Below, piece by piece: positions 47,746-57,839 of a stretch of 64,000 bases of DNA. The translations under genes and the position numbers were made by a program. The notes beneath the pieces were generated by a model. It ran no database searches and was not told where the DNA came from. It was given only the letters and a program-made list of their open reading frames with translations. Numbering within the stretch: position 1 is the first letter of the stretch; each line of letters starts with the position of its first letter. The DNA is from Drechslerella dactyloides (Eukaryota; Ascomycota; Orbiliomycetes; Orbiliales; Orbiliaceae), in NCBI GenBank assembly GCA_020064725.1, contig JAGTWJ010000006.1:2757547-2821546 (forward strand). Reading direction: 5' to 3'.

Positions 47746-47924
47746 TGCTGCTGTTGCTGGTGGTAGGAGGCATACGATGGCTGCGGAGGCGGATAGGGGC
47801 CGCCGCCAGCTGGCGCGCTGTGAGGTGGATAGCCGGCGTACTGCTGCGGGGGTCCGGCTGACGGCGCCTGGGCCTGGGCCTGGGGCCCGGTGAGGAGCGA
47901 GCGAATGGTATGCCTCAGCGACAT
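45902..47924 (-). CDS. Gln/Pro/His-rich protein with conserved C-terminal domain (DUF7514-like)
   Basis: Exons 47924-46454 and 46371-45902 (82-bp intron, phase 1) give about 646 residues from MSLRHTIRS; the frame extends to 48002 (MISAIEAS), which is a possible longer start. The first 430 residues are low complexity: Pro/Tyr/Gly/Ala-rich, a run of about 15 glutamines (near 47714-47758), then many HQ, QP and QSQFQPQ repeats. The conserved part begins at NWSGILLTIDGLPSETFTRF and continues across the intron (NHPKRIALNAHKMN) to FGHHIIDPLTKAPFG. I associate this with a fungal domain of unknown function found beside disordered Gln/Pro regions (DUF7514, from memory, uncertain). Its repeats open long shadow frames on both strands. 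Possibly nuclear or condensate-forming; function unknown. Confidence 0.75.
47714..47758. repeat. CTG/TTG (CAG/CAA) trinucleotide tract
   Basis: Interrupted CTG repeat on the plus strand encoding the polyglutamine tract of the minus-strand gene; TTG interruptions would slow expansion. Length is likely to vary between strains. Confidence 0.8.
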
Positions 47925-49396
47925 GGCTGCAATGGCGCCGAGACGTCGACGTCGAATTTGTACGTTCGAATTGGCCCGTGAAGCTTCGATGGCCGAGATC
48001 ACACGATGGGAGCCAGCCCTGCAGCCTTAAGTTGGTCGCAACGGAGCTGTTGGGTGCTCGTGTGGCGGTGGCGCAACGTCTGGCGAATGGATATCGCGGA
48101 TGGCAATGGCGGCTCACGCCAGCGACGGAATGCCAACGGGGATTTCGACAGCGGAAGTTCCAAGTTCGAGTTTCCGCCGAAGCTTCAATGCAATGCGGCG
48201 ATGCGATGCAGCCCCTTCTGTTGAAATTGCCCTTTTGGCGTCTTGGCTCGCGTACAGCCGACAAGCGTGATCGAGTCGACATTTCTGATTCCGAGAGCAA
48301 GAATGCGATGGTGCCTCGACATTTGCATGGGTGCGGAGGCCGCATCCAGCCTCGAAGCTTAGCGGAGTTTTCGAGTTTACCGACGCAGAGGGCCCACTCG
48401 GGCGCCTGGACAAGCTGCAGCTGCAGCTGCACCTAGCCAATCCCGCGAACTCGACTAAATAAGCAGCTAAGGAGTCGTACCTTGCCTTAGCACTCGATAC
48501 GCAACTAGTTGGCCCGTATCGCAAGAACGTTTGAGACCGTCGAGCTAGCATATTGCCTGCTCAAATTTCACATCGAGCCCGAGCATCCCATCATCCCATC
48601 GCCAGACGACCGAACTTCGAATGCTTTGCGAACAAATCGCCGTCCGATATTGAATCCTTGGCGCCAACCCCCCGTGCGCCATCTGGACGCGAAATATTCG
48701 AAATACGCGATTTGGGGAGCGATTAGACGACAACTAGACCGTCCGTGCCAGCGCACCCGCCCCCAGACTCCACAGTCAGATCATTCAGATCGGCTAACCT
48801 CGTTACCTTTATCGATGTTTGAACCCGAATGCGGTGGGGCCTCGCTCGGGCTTAAAATCCAACCCGTACCTCGGACGCTTTTTGGGGTGCCACAAGATTT
48901 GACTTTGTTGATTTATTTCTGTACCACCTATAAAATCGTGCAAACATTTCCACAATTGCTTGCATCAGGTTCCGAGCTTTACGCCCGCAGATACGGATTG
49001 GGACTCGGCGAATTGATAACGCGGAACATCCTGTGTTTTGCGCATGCCAACGTCTCTCTCGAGACCAACTTCCCAGGTTTGAATGGACAGCCGGTGCTCT
49101 TGGCTACCGCTCAATTGGGAAGATCTCGCTTCGAATTCACCTCTAGCGTCGCGATTGCAAGGCATCGCGTTTAATAGCGATGGCCGACAAACGCTTAGAT
49201 TAGCTGGTCTGATATAGATCTCAATGTTAGTCCCAGTTGGACAAGCAGCTCCCAAGGCCGCCGTCTCTTATATATAGCTATTCAATCTGCTTTCTCAAAT
49301 CTTGGATACGTTGCTTACATAGCATAACTTTCCCATCACAACCCAGTTATTGCGTTACACTTCACCTTTTTTGCCCGAAGTATCTTCTCTTGCAAG
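47925..49396. other. Intergenic, 1.5 kb, between divergent genes
   Basis: Upstream of the poly-Q gene (minus) and the PLDc_N gene (plus). A 221-codon plus-strand frame at 48509-49174 has no domain, signal peptide or codon pattern that I can defend, and opposing frames overlap it. Not called. Confidence 0.5.
49269..49276 (+). promoter_or_regulatory. TATA box of the PLDc_N gene
   Basis: TATATATA about 120 bp before the ATG at 49397. Confidence 0.45.
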
Positions 49397-49848
49397 ATGC
49401 TCTCGTACCTCTTCCTCACTTTACTCGCCACCTTGGCTACAGGCAGTCCTGCCGCCGAGCGGCAATTTGCTACAGGTACTATTACTGTTTACGACCCCGC
49501 CAAAGCTACAAATACTCCTATCACCTATGAGTACCCGGTCGTAAACAATAAGGACAATGACTTGGTCATCGATGTAATCAGCGCTCTGATTGCTCTTCTC
49601 CACATTACTATTGTTATCGTCATCTGGGGTAAGTTTTCGGCACGAAATCTTGAAGCTCCGCCTCTTATACTAATTTTTGTGTTCTTCCTCCCCATCCAGT
49701 TGAGGTTCTCCGGTCTGATCGTTCAATCGGCGGTAAAATCCTATGGTGCATATTCGTTTTCTTATTCCCAATCCTCGGCCTCATCGCCTATTTTTGTTTC
49801 TCCGATCGTCGTCATCGACATCATTCGGACTCCCAGTACCCAAAATAA
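49397..49848 (+). CDS. Miniprotein: signal peptide plus PLDc_N transmembrane domain
   Basis: Exons 49397-49628 and 49700-49848 (71-bp intron, phase 1) give 126 residues. MLSYLFLTLLATLATGSPA is a signal peptide. After a 45-residue extracytoplasmic stretch comes ISALIALLHITIVIVIW, then across the junction VEVLRSDRSIGGKILWCIFV and a second helix FLFPILGLIAYFCF, ending in a His/Arg-rich tail. The two-helix, RSD-x-S-x-GGKILW pattern is the PLDc_N domain (PF13396), found N-terminal to bacterial cardiolipin synthases and alone in small fungal proteins. No phospholipase catalytic domain follows, so enzymatic activity is not expected. Likely membrane-embedded in the secretory pathway; role unknown. 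Confidence 0.85.
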
Positions 49849-52306
49849 ATGTCAAACCAACAATCCCAAGGATCTGTAGCTAGGTGGTGCTGCTTTCTCG
49901 GATTTCTTGTGGATTATCAGATACTATGCTAGCAATCAGGGTTGACGCCGTATTTCCTTCCCCGACGAATTTGCTGAAGGCCATTCAATCGTGTTCATTA
50001 TCATTTGAGATTATACCAGTACATAGCTGTTCTGTCGAGACTTCAGATATCAAGATAGACCTAAGTTCTGAGCTGTAGATTCCTCTGCAATTATACGATA
50101 TACGCTTACAATATACTATACTGTTCCGCCATCGGATCTGATAACGTATAATTTTGACGATTTGTGAAGGGGAAAGTAATTCCGAAAGTTTATTTCCAGT
50201 GAACTTTGATATATTTTTGATAATTCCTATGAGGTATATTACAGTGGGTTTACTGAAGTAACACTGAAAGCTACCTGCTCTGTGCGGATGGAGTATCTAC
50301 TTATCTGCAACATATTCCAGCCGGCTGAGAAATGACACGGATTGATAAAACACTGAACATGCACGCCGACAGTTATGAGCCACTTATCGTGGAATTGGAA
50401 CTGGCTTTTTGTATTCTATTGAGATGATTGGTCCCCAAGCAAATTTGGTATGTATATAAAGAGTAATCCTGTTATATGAACAGTTAATATATATGCCACT
50501 GAAATCTCATAGAAGAGTATCATAAAACTGAGCAATTCTATAGACATTGAATTGTTTACCCCTTAATAACTTTGCTGGCTCCCTTAATTCTGGATTTTGC
50601 TATACGAATATATCTTTAAGGAGGGCCAGTTGCGCACATATAGCTAAGTAGAAAATCAGACATATCTTATGAAGCCCGCTTCATTTATCTTATGGGTTTT
50701 ATTATCGATACCATTAATAAATGCTTATTCAATAATATATATATATATATATATAATCAATGCATATTGCCCTGAGCTTACTACAACTTACAAAAGAGCT
50801 AGGTATTGTTTCTGGCTAGGATCTTATCCCCTTACTCATTATCGCCTACCAGGGTGCATGAAGAGAGACAAGGTGTCAATATCCTTCAGGACTATATTTT
50901 TGAAATTTAAAGAGGCTCAATGGGTATTTATTTTAGGTATTGCCACAGCATTGAGCTTCTAGCTACATCTATCGACTATGATTTCTCATCTGAGATAGGG
51001 TGTTGGCCTGAAAAGCTAGCAATAGAGAACCCTTTATCCAGAAGACTTTGTAATACCAATGATATTAATATACTAGCCGCGTTCAACACATATTTGTTAC
51101 AACGATATTGAATTGTCACTCCTAAAGGTCCAGTTCACCTGCGAACGTTCTGGCTAGTATTGAACACTGTTATAGGTCTTGCGATTCGTAAAAGTAGCTT
51201 CGGACAACAATCTCCACACATCCAAGTGAATTATACGTCGCGAGAGCAGTGGTTCCCTGATTGGTATTGTTGAAACCTTAGGATGCGGTCGATCGCTGTT
51301 AGACACAGCTGAGGCCTTGACAGCCACCTCTTTGAACTCTTGTCCTGATATGCGTAGACAAAAGGTTTGAACTTGTAAATCACTAGATCGATAGGCACTC
51401 GGAAAACCGAGCAAGGGAAATACCGTTCACACTTTATGGTAGTCGGGTGTATTCATAAACACTGAATATCTGCAAGAAACTTATTTTGAATGTTCCTGGC
51501 GTCTGGCTGTCGAGACAAGTAAAATTGTTGAGTGAACAACATTGAATTACTACATCTTCGGTCTCATCTCGGTTCTAACTAACCACTCAAGCAATGATCG
51601 CCAGACAGCGAACGCCGTGGGCACTCTCGGCCATACATCACGAGAGCAGTGAGACATGGCCAAAGAATATAAGCATATTCTATTTGTCCAACGCTTTGAT
51701 GCGTTCGGTGTTTTGCTCAACGTGGAACTACGTTCCGAAGTACGCATTCGCGTATTCGCTCTTGTTCTCTGTCCTTCGCAGTGGGCGAGGGACCGTCGTT
51801 AATATCTTCCCCTTTCGTCTGTGTAACCTGGACCCATTGGCCTCGCTTAGCTAGTACTCAAGAGTGGGAGTAGGGGTCCCCGGGGCTAAATCCAGGCTGC
51901 AGGGCTCCGCCTCAACTTAGATAGTAGACTCTCAGGATTCACAAGCTCCTGATTCCAACAAGTCATCGATTACTGATCTTGCGCTGATGCTTGTCATCGG
52001 ACCTTCCGAATCGATATCGAGGGTGAAGCTGCTACATTTTCGAACGCGAATAGCTTGAATGATTAGTATAGCGCGTGTGCGTTCTCTAGACCTAGCTCTG
52101 CCCCAATATCCCGGTAAAGTTGGGGATTGGTAAAAGCTGAAGGATCCGGATTGTGACACCAGTTTATCTATAAAAGAGCTGGCCTCGGACCCGTTCACTT
52201 CGGTTACTCCACGTACACAATCTTCATCACCTATTCTCAACATCTCTAACTTATATATCGGTATTGCGTTGTAAACAAACGAGCAAAACGTTCATTCCAC
52301 TCCAAT
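49849..52306. other. Intergenic, 2.5 kb, AT-rich
   Basis: Strongly AT-rich from about 50100 to 51150, including an (AT)n run at 50735-50755. The frame at 50669-50962 is composition-driven. It could be decayed repeat sequence, but I cannot name an element. The 3' end carries the promoter of the six-cysteine secreted protein gene. Confidence 0.5.
52169..52176 (+). promoter_or_regulatory. TATA box of the six-cysteine secreted protein gene
   Basis: TATAAAAG about 135 bp upstream of the ATG at 52307. Confidence 0.5.
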
Positions 52307-52938
52307 ATGTTTTTCACGAAGACTATCATCCCGCTTATCCTGGCGGCTACTGTGTATTCCGCTCCAACTACAGAGGCGGATGTAACTGTCAAGGTTAGAA
52401 TCCAAACTGTACCCAAGCCAAACCTCTAGTCCTACGATACAAGCGTGCTAACTCTAATCGCGTAAAGAGAACCACGGAGATCAGCAAAAGAGGAGACGCC
52501 CTTGGGGACGTTTGGGTGTGCTATGACTTGTAATAAATCCGCTCCTATCCAGTCTTCGCATCAATCTCTCGCCCGGAATCAAATCAAGCCGCATATACTA
52601 ACTGCGTGACTTTGTTTCAATCTATAGTGACTGGGCTGGCAAATGCGCAAACTTCATTGTGCCGTTTAACGGCTGTGTCAACTTCCAAGATTACTACCCT
52701 TTCAGACCCGAGGATCTCCCTGCGGGTTCTGGGCGCCGTACTCCAAGGTCCATTGGACCTAGTAAGAGTAAGTTAATATTACGCAAAACATAGTTTGTAC
52801 CGCACTAATGTCTTGTCTTTAGACACTTGGTGCCTTGTCTACAACGACTTTTGGTGCTCTGGACAATTTGGCGGCGCCTTCACCCAACCGGGGCTGCAGC
52901 GGATCGACGGCGTTAAGAGCATTCACTGCTGGTGGTAG
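52307..52938 (+). CDS. Small secreted six-cysteine protein with Kex2-type propeptide
   Basis: Four short exons, 52307-52393, 52468-52529, 52628-52767 and 52823-52938, join in phase to 134 residues; none is long enough to stand out alone. MFFTKTIIPLILAATVYSA is a signal peptide. The propeptide ends in EISKR, a Lys-Arg site for Kex2. The mature chain of about 95 residues starts GDALGDVWVCYDF and has six cysteines in the order VWVC, GKC, NGC, TWC, FWC and IHC, ending CWW. Six even cysteines, high Trp/Phe/Gly content and Kex2 processing are the usual marks of secreted fungal effectors, antimicrobial peptides or toxin-like proteins, but I recognise no family. A basic patch (GSGRRTPRS) in the middle may be a second processing site. 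Confidence 0.75.
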
Positions 52939-53293
52939 ACTATGAAGTCCCTGTTTGTTGAAGGTGTCGCAACCCTTCGGGCGACAGTATGACCAAATCT
53001 TAATAAAAGGACTATCAACACGCATTTCATCAACTGGCGGAACGACACAAGTCTTATAAGGAGTATAAGGGGCTTGGTCTATAAAACTATAAATCAGAAT
53101 CTTATAATTATTGTCTCAATCAATCTTATTCACTGGCGAATAGTATTCAAAGATTAGAAAGGATCGTTTAAACAAATAGTAGTGGAACAACTCTCTCGAT
53201 TCGATTTTTACTTGCATTCTTTTATGCCTAACATCTATTGATAAGCTGTTTGTAGATGTTGTTCCCAGCTAGGAGACGGCGAAGCCGATATCT
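52939..53293. other. Intergenic, 0.36 kb
   Basis: Convergent 3' flanks of the six-cysteine protein and chitinase genes. Nothing recognised. Confidence 0.5.
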
Positions 53294-54750
53294 CTAGTTC
53301 ATTCCATTGCGAAGGTTCGGGAACTGAGAGCCCTCATAACTGAGCCAATTTTCGCTGTTCGATATGCCTCCCATGTTTTCCTAGGAGACAATTAGCCAAG
53401 AAAATATGAGACATAATGGCTTTGAGCTACCTTAACGATCGTGATTATGCTGCGTCCTGGTTGAGGATCCTTTCCAGGTCCCTTTTCCATTTCTGGGCGA
53501 TCGTTGCCCTTATCACAACTCAACTCCCAAAACATACTGCCGCCAAGGCCCTCGTTTTTGATCCATTCTCCCTTCCATTGAGCCACTTCCTCGCTGTCAA
53601 AACTGATCATCTCTTTCGTATCTGGGTTATAGGTCCAGCTTGCAATTGCTCTAGGATCTTGATGAACCTGGGAGCCGGGGAGAGGAAGGGCACGGTAGTC
53701 GTAGACGCCCTGTTCCCACGATCCTGAGCCGATACCTGAGTACGGGGAGCCAGGGCCAGCGGTATTCATAAAAGAACGCCCGTAGACCGGAATTCCTGCC
53801 GATTGTCAACTAATGGATATCACATGCGTTCTCGACGGGATGGAGTATAGTACCGAGGATAATCTTGTTGCGGGCGACTCCTTGATTGATGTACCAAGTG
53901 ACTGCTTCAGAACCGTTGATTGGAGGGCCGTGGATATTTGCTTGATGATTTGATGTAGAGTCCCAGGAGCCGCTGAAATCGTATGCCATAAGATTCCAGA
54001 AATCAAGAACTTCATCCATGGCTTTGACATGAAGTTTCCGGTAGTTGTCGGGACCACATGGTGCTGCAATGGTCAGAAGAAACCGGCAAGCTGTGCTTTT
54101 CTTCGCCGCATGGGCGTCTAACGCGTGTCGCAGCTCCCGTAGAAGTTCTACATAACATCCCGCTTGTTCATCGTTCGAAGGATACTCGTAGTCGACATCT
54201 AGACCATCAAGGCCATAGTCCTCAAGTATCTTGACCGAAGACTCCACAAACTTGGCACGTTTTGAGGGGTCGATGACAACGGGGTGAAACTTGGGTGAGT
54301 ATGTCCACCCGCCGATAGAGATCTGTGCTTGTTAGCGATCATGATTGCCGTTCCCTGCGCTATAGCGATATAGTAGAAAGGGTTGAGGGAGCTTTACCAA
54401 AACTTTAAGATGGCGATTGGCCTTTTTCAAATTGTAGAGCACCTTGAAATTGCCGTAAAGATTAGAGCTGTCTTCGTTCCAGGAGTCGCCTATTCATATT
54501 AGTGTTAGCGATCGCCTGCAGCTCACGGAGCGAATTGTTTATTCTTAAAAGGTGGCATCATACCAGGATAGTGGATATCCTTGTCAGCCCAAGCGTCACT
54601 TAGCTTCACCTCTCCGGTTTCGGCACTCAGGTCTGCGAAAGCATACAAGATGTGTGTTAAATCTTGGACGGGGATGAGCGAGGGTGGATATTTCCGGCCG
54701 TAGATGCCCCAATTGACAAAGTATCCAACGGAGAACTTTCCGGGTGCCAT
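53294..54750 (-). CDS. GH18 chitinase, intracellular subgroup A type
   Basis: Exons 54750-54564, 54489-54398, 54322-53854, 53795-53431 and 53380-53294 join in phase to 399 residues, the normal length. The active-site motif DGLDVDYEYP is intact with catalytic Glu139. Other conserved parts are VGYFVNWGIYGR, LKVLISIGGWTYSPKF, LMAYDFSGSWD, IPVYGRSFMNTAGPG and GGSMFWELSCDKG, and the last exon restores NWLSYEGSQFPNLRNGMN. Introns are 50-75 bp. No signal peptide, as in ChiB/Chi18-5-type enzymes that act in autolysis and cell-wall recycling or are exported unconventionally. Apparent stops inside the frame are all removed by introns, so the gene is not broken. Confidence 0.92.
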
Positions 54751-55342
54751 GGCTTGTGTTTAGTGGGGTCGTGAGAGGTAGTGGGGTTGGTTGTGTCGGC
54801 AAAGGAGCTGAAGTGTCGAGCTTAGCGAAGCCGCGTCAGACACATTGCGGGGTCTGGTGTTCGTTAGCCAAGTCAACGCAGTGACATGTGTTATTCTGCT
54901 TATCGTGAAAGGTGAGTGTTATGGTGCTTCTGCCAATAGTCACAATGCAGGCAGTCTTCGAAAAACGTTATAGCCAAATTATCCTCCTTGGAATAAACCT
55001 CATCGAAATTGGCCAAACTATAGGCAAATTACAGAGGACCCCTCTTTATTTGAGGTATTGTTATGTTATTGTGTAATTGGATTGCCCATTACTTTACACT
55101 GACTAAAACATTTCAAATCATATCTATCTTCAACGCAAACCATTTCAAGCTTCGCTGGTCGTTTCAGCATGCTCTCTTGTCTCGTAAACCAAACTGTTCT
55201 CCGATCTGATATAACTTGACGGAGGAGGGCAAGACACGATACAACGGGGCTGACTTGAGAGACGCATTACAGAGCTTCGTTATCCGTTACTAATATAAGG
55301 TCTCACGCATTCTAAAGCAGCAGGTAATAGAGCTAACCTTGT
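54751..55342. other. Intergenic, 0.6 kb
   Basis: Chitinase promoter side and 3' flank of the lysine-block gene. Nothing recognised. Confidence 0.5.
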
Positions 55343-56215
55343 CTATTTCGTCTCTGGGTTTTCGTTGGATGCATCTTCTTCTGGTTCTTGAGGCTCGTCT
55401 ACATCTTCTCTCTCCTCTGTCTCAGGCTCCTCTTCTATGGGTTCTTCCTCTATAGGCTCTTCCTCTCTGGGTTCTTCTTCTGCTCCTTGATCGTCTTCTG
55501 CGAATTCTTCTTCCATTACTTCTTCTTCGGTGTCTTTAATACATGCAGACGTTAGTAAAGCTCTGAGGCAATATGCTGAATACTTGTTCGCAAACAATAG
55601 AACCGCCTACTGTGGCACCTACCTTTATTTTTGTTTTTATTCTTCTTATTCTGCTTTTTGGCCTTCTTCTCGGCCTTCTTCTCAGCTTTCTTCTCGGCGT
55701 TATTAGCTTTTTTCTCAGCCTTTTTCTCGTCTTTTTTGTTGGCCTTCTCGGTCTTTTCATTCTGTTTCGCCGCCTTCTTTTCGGCGTTCGCAGCTTTATT
55801 AGGTGCTTGTTTAGCAGGTCCAGGCTTGGGCGCTGGTGTAGGTGCGGGCGCTGGTGCAGGTGCGGGCGCAGGTGCAGGTGCAGATGCAGGTTTAGGGGCC
55901 GGTTTATTGTTTTGGTTTCCACCGCCCTTCTTTCGGTCCCTCTTCTCAAAGTTCCCGTCGGATCTGACTTCTAATGGTGTCCCGGCCGCTGTCGAACGCT
56001 TGACCGGTTGAGCTACTGACCATCCCGTATGAGTTAGAGCTACTATTAACGGGATGGAAAACATAAAAGGTACCTTGTTTTATATAAACCTCCACATCTC
56101 GTCGAATTTGCAATGGGCCTATCTCGTCAGGAGCTGTAGGAAGAGCGCGCGTGGAAATTTGCGGTAATGCAGCCAAAATGACCATTACGGTACAGGCTGA
56201 AATCTTCAAATACAT
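55343..56215 (-). CDS. Secreted polyampholyte: Ala-Pro repeats, lysine block, acidic tail
   Basis: Exons 56215-56074, 56012-55623 and 55533-55343 join in phase to 240 residues. A signal peptide (MYLKISACTVMVILAALPQI) is followed by a segment with dibasic sites (QIRRD, PVKRS, FEKRD) that Kex2 could cut. Then come about eight Ala-Pro units, a lysine-rich block of about 65 residues built from EKKAEKKA-like units, and, beginning at the second intron, an acidic tail of about 60 residues (EEEPIEEEPIEEEP and similar). There are almost no cysteines and no folded domain. Basic and acidic halves are encoded on different exons. The divergent Egh16-like gene 1.6 kb away has the same lysine block plus acidic tail. 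Function unknown; charge self-association or surface binding is a guess. Confidence 0.75.
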
Positions 56216-57839
56216 GCTGGATGAGGCGATGTCCTGGTTGACTTCGATGATAATACTTAGTTGATGGCGCAGGTCCACAGACTGCAAAAATACGGACAGG
56301 TGGGTGACTGAAAGCCTCCAGAACTGAGGCTATAAAACTTTAAAGCAAAGAATGCCGGTCACTTGAAGGGATTCTTTAATACGATGAACATGCTATATAG
56401 CTATACGCTTGACAGCTTCTTTTATAAAGTTTTAACCGATCTGAAATACACTACTTTCTCGAACTTTAGGCAGGAAAACCTCAATCATTCATAATGAATC
56501 GTCTTCACCCTTCGGGGGATCCAAGGCAATACCCTCCAAATCCAAATTGATTTTGAGACATAGATATAACATAGCCATATAGCTCGGATAAACTAATATC
56601 TCAAAAGGTTGTTCAATTTATTAGATACAAAGTAGCTCTTTCCTCGTATCTCTACAGTTCTAGTAAGCCGCCGATATTTATCGGTGATGCAGCAGAGCCT
56701 CGTAAGCATATTTTGACCAAAAAGTCTCTGGGCCTGCTCAGTTGAATCAACTATAACATTGGCCAGTGCTTATACTCATATACTGTTATATATCGCGATA
56801 TATACCGGGTGCGCGGTGATATATACTTCATATCCTGATTAGGTAACAATTTGACCTAATTGAACGTATTGGGTTGATACATGATCTCGAAGAGGCAAGT
56901 ATATAAATATTTAGAAGACTTCTATTTGTGCTAAAGGCCGGGATCAAGAGCAGGTGGGTACAATATAGCACGATTGGGGAGCATCACAAGACTAACAACT
57001 TCAGGGTGGAGTTGCTGCTCCGTGCTATAAAGGTCTTGCGTAGGCAGCCCCAAGTCGCCCGAAGCAAGTTTAACGATAACTTCCAGGAAAACACCAAACA
57101 AAAAAGAGAGATTAAGCGAACTGTGTTCGCTTACCTTTCTTACAACTGCCTTTCTTGAAAAACATCATGTTCGCAAAGTTCTGGCAAGCAGCCCTGCCAA
57201 GCCTTCGAACATATCTGTTAAGCTCATATTGCATACTTCAACATGAAAAAAGTACAAAGTTCGTGCGGCTGTTGAAAATTGACAAGTCGGTCGCGTACGT
57301 CGTACTCTGGCTCGCAGGATAGTCGCATATATAAACTAGAGGGCATGGCAGCGCTTAGTAAAAACAAATTCTGCAATTTGACGCGGCCAATCGAATACTC
57401 GGTTACACTGAACTAGCACGCATATGACAGGAATGGAGCCCCGTTCGCACTAGACTAAGCTCGAACCAGGCACATGCACGACAAAACATATCAACGGTCG
57501 ATATTGATTTTGAAGTTATCGTATGTTCACTTACGCTCATGTGTTCATTCGCTCATTCATTGATTATTAGTCAATATTTGTCTATATAAGGGCTAAACGG
57601 CCACGTAGCGCTCAATGGCTAATCATTATCCCAACCTGATTTCGGGAAGCAACGCTCTCTTCGCAGCGGTATCCTACTTGCGCAATTGCGGTTGTCTTTC
57701 GTTTATCTCAATCCGTTATTGTGCAGTACTGCAGTGCACCGACTTCTTACTTGTCAACCCTTCGACCAGGGGCTGATTGTCAGGCGACTTTCACTTGAAA
57801 CATTTATTTTCTTATAGAATAGCACAGTTATTTGTTGAA
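56216..57839. other. Intergenic, 1.6 kb, between the divergent lysine-block genes
   Basis: Shared upstream region of the two lysine-block genes. A TATA-like box at 57583-57590 serves the plus-strand gene. Frames here are short; nothing else recognised. Confidence 0.5.
57583..57590 (+). promoter_or_regulatory. TATA-like box of the Egh16-like gene
   Basis: TATATAAG about 250 bp upstream of the ATG at 57840. Confidence 0.4.

Noticed and set aside
47092..48436. Several long frames on both strands opposite the poly-Q gene
   Set aside because: Shadow frames created by the low-complexity CAG/CCN-rich sequence of the real minus-strand gene.
48509..49174. 221-codon plus-strand frame upstream of the PLDc_N gene
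   Set aside because: No domain, signal peptide or promoter. Minus-strand frames overlap it, and it sits in the intergenic space of two divergent genes with clear starts.
50669..51111. AT-rich frames suggesting a decayed transposon
   Set aside because: No conserved transposase or reverse-transcriptase residues found; AT content alone opens these frames.
51932..52243. Minus-strand frame of 103 codons
   Set aside because: Lies across the promoter and TATA box of the well-supported secreted protein gene.
53796..53853. Apparent frameshift/stop in the chitinase gene
   Set aside because: A 58-bp GT..AG intron removes it and restores IILGIPVYGRSF, the family sequence.
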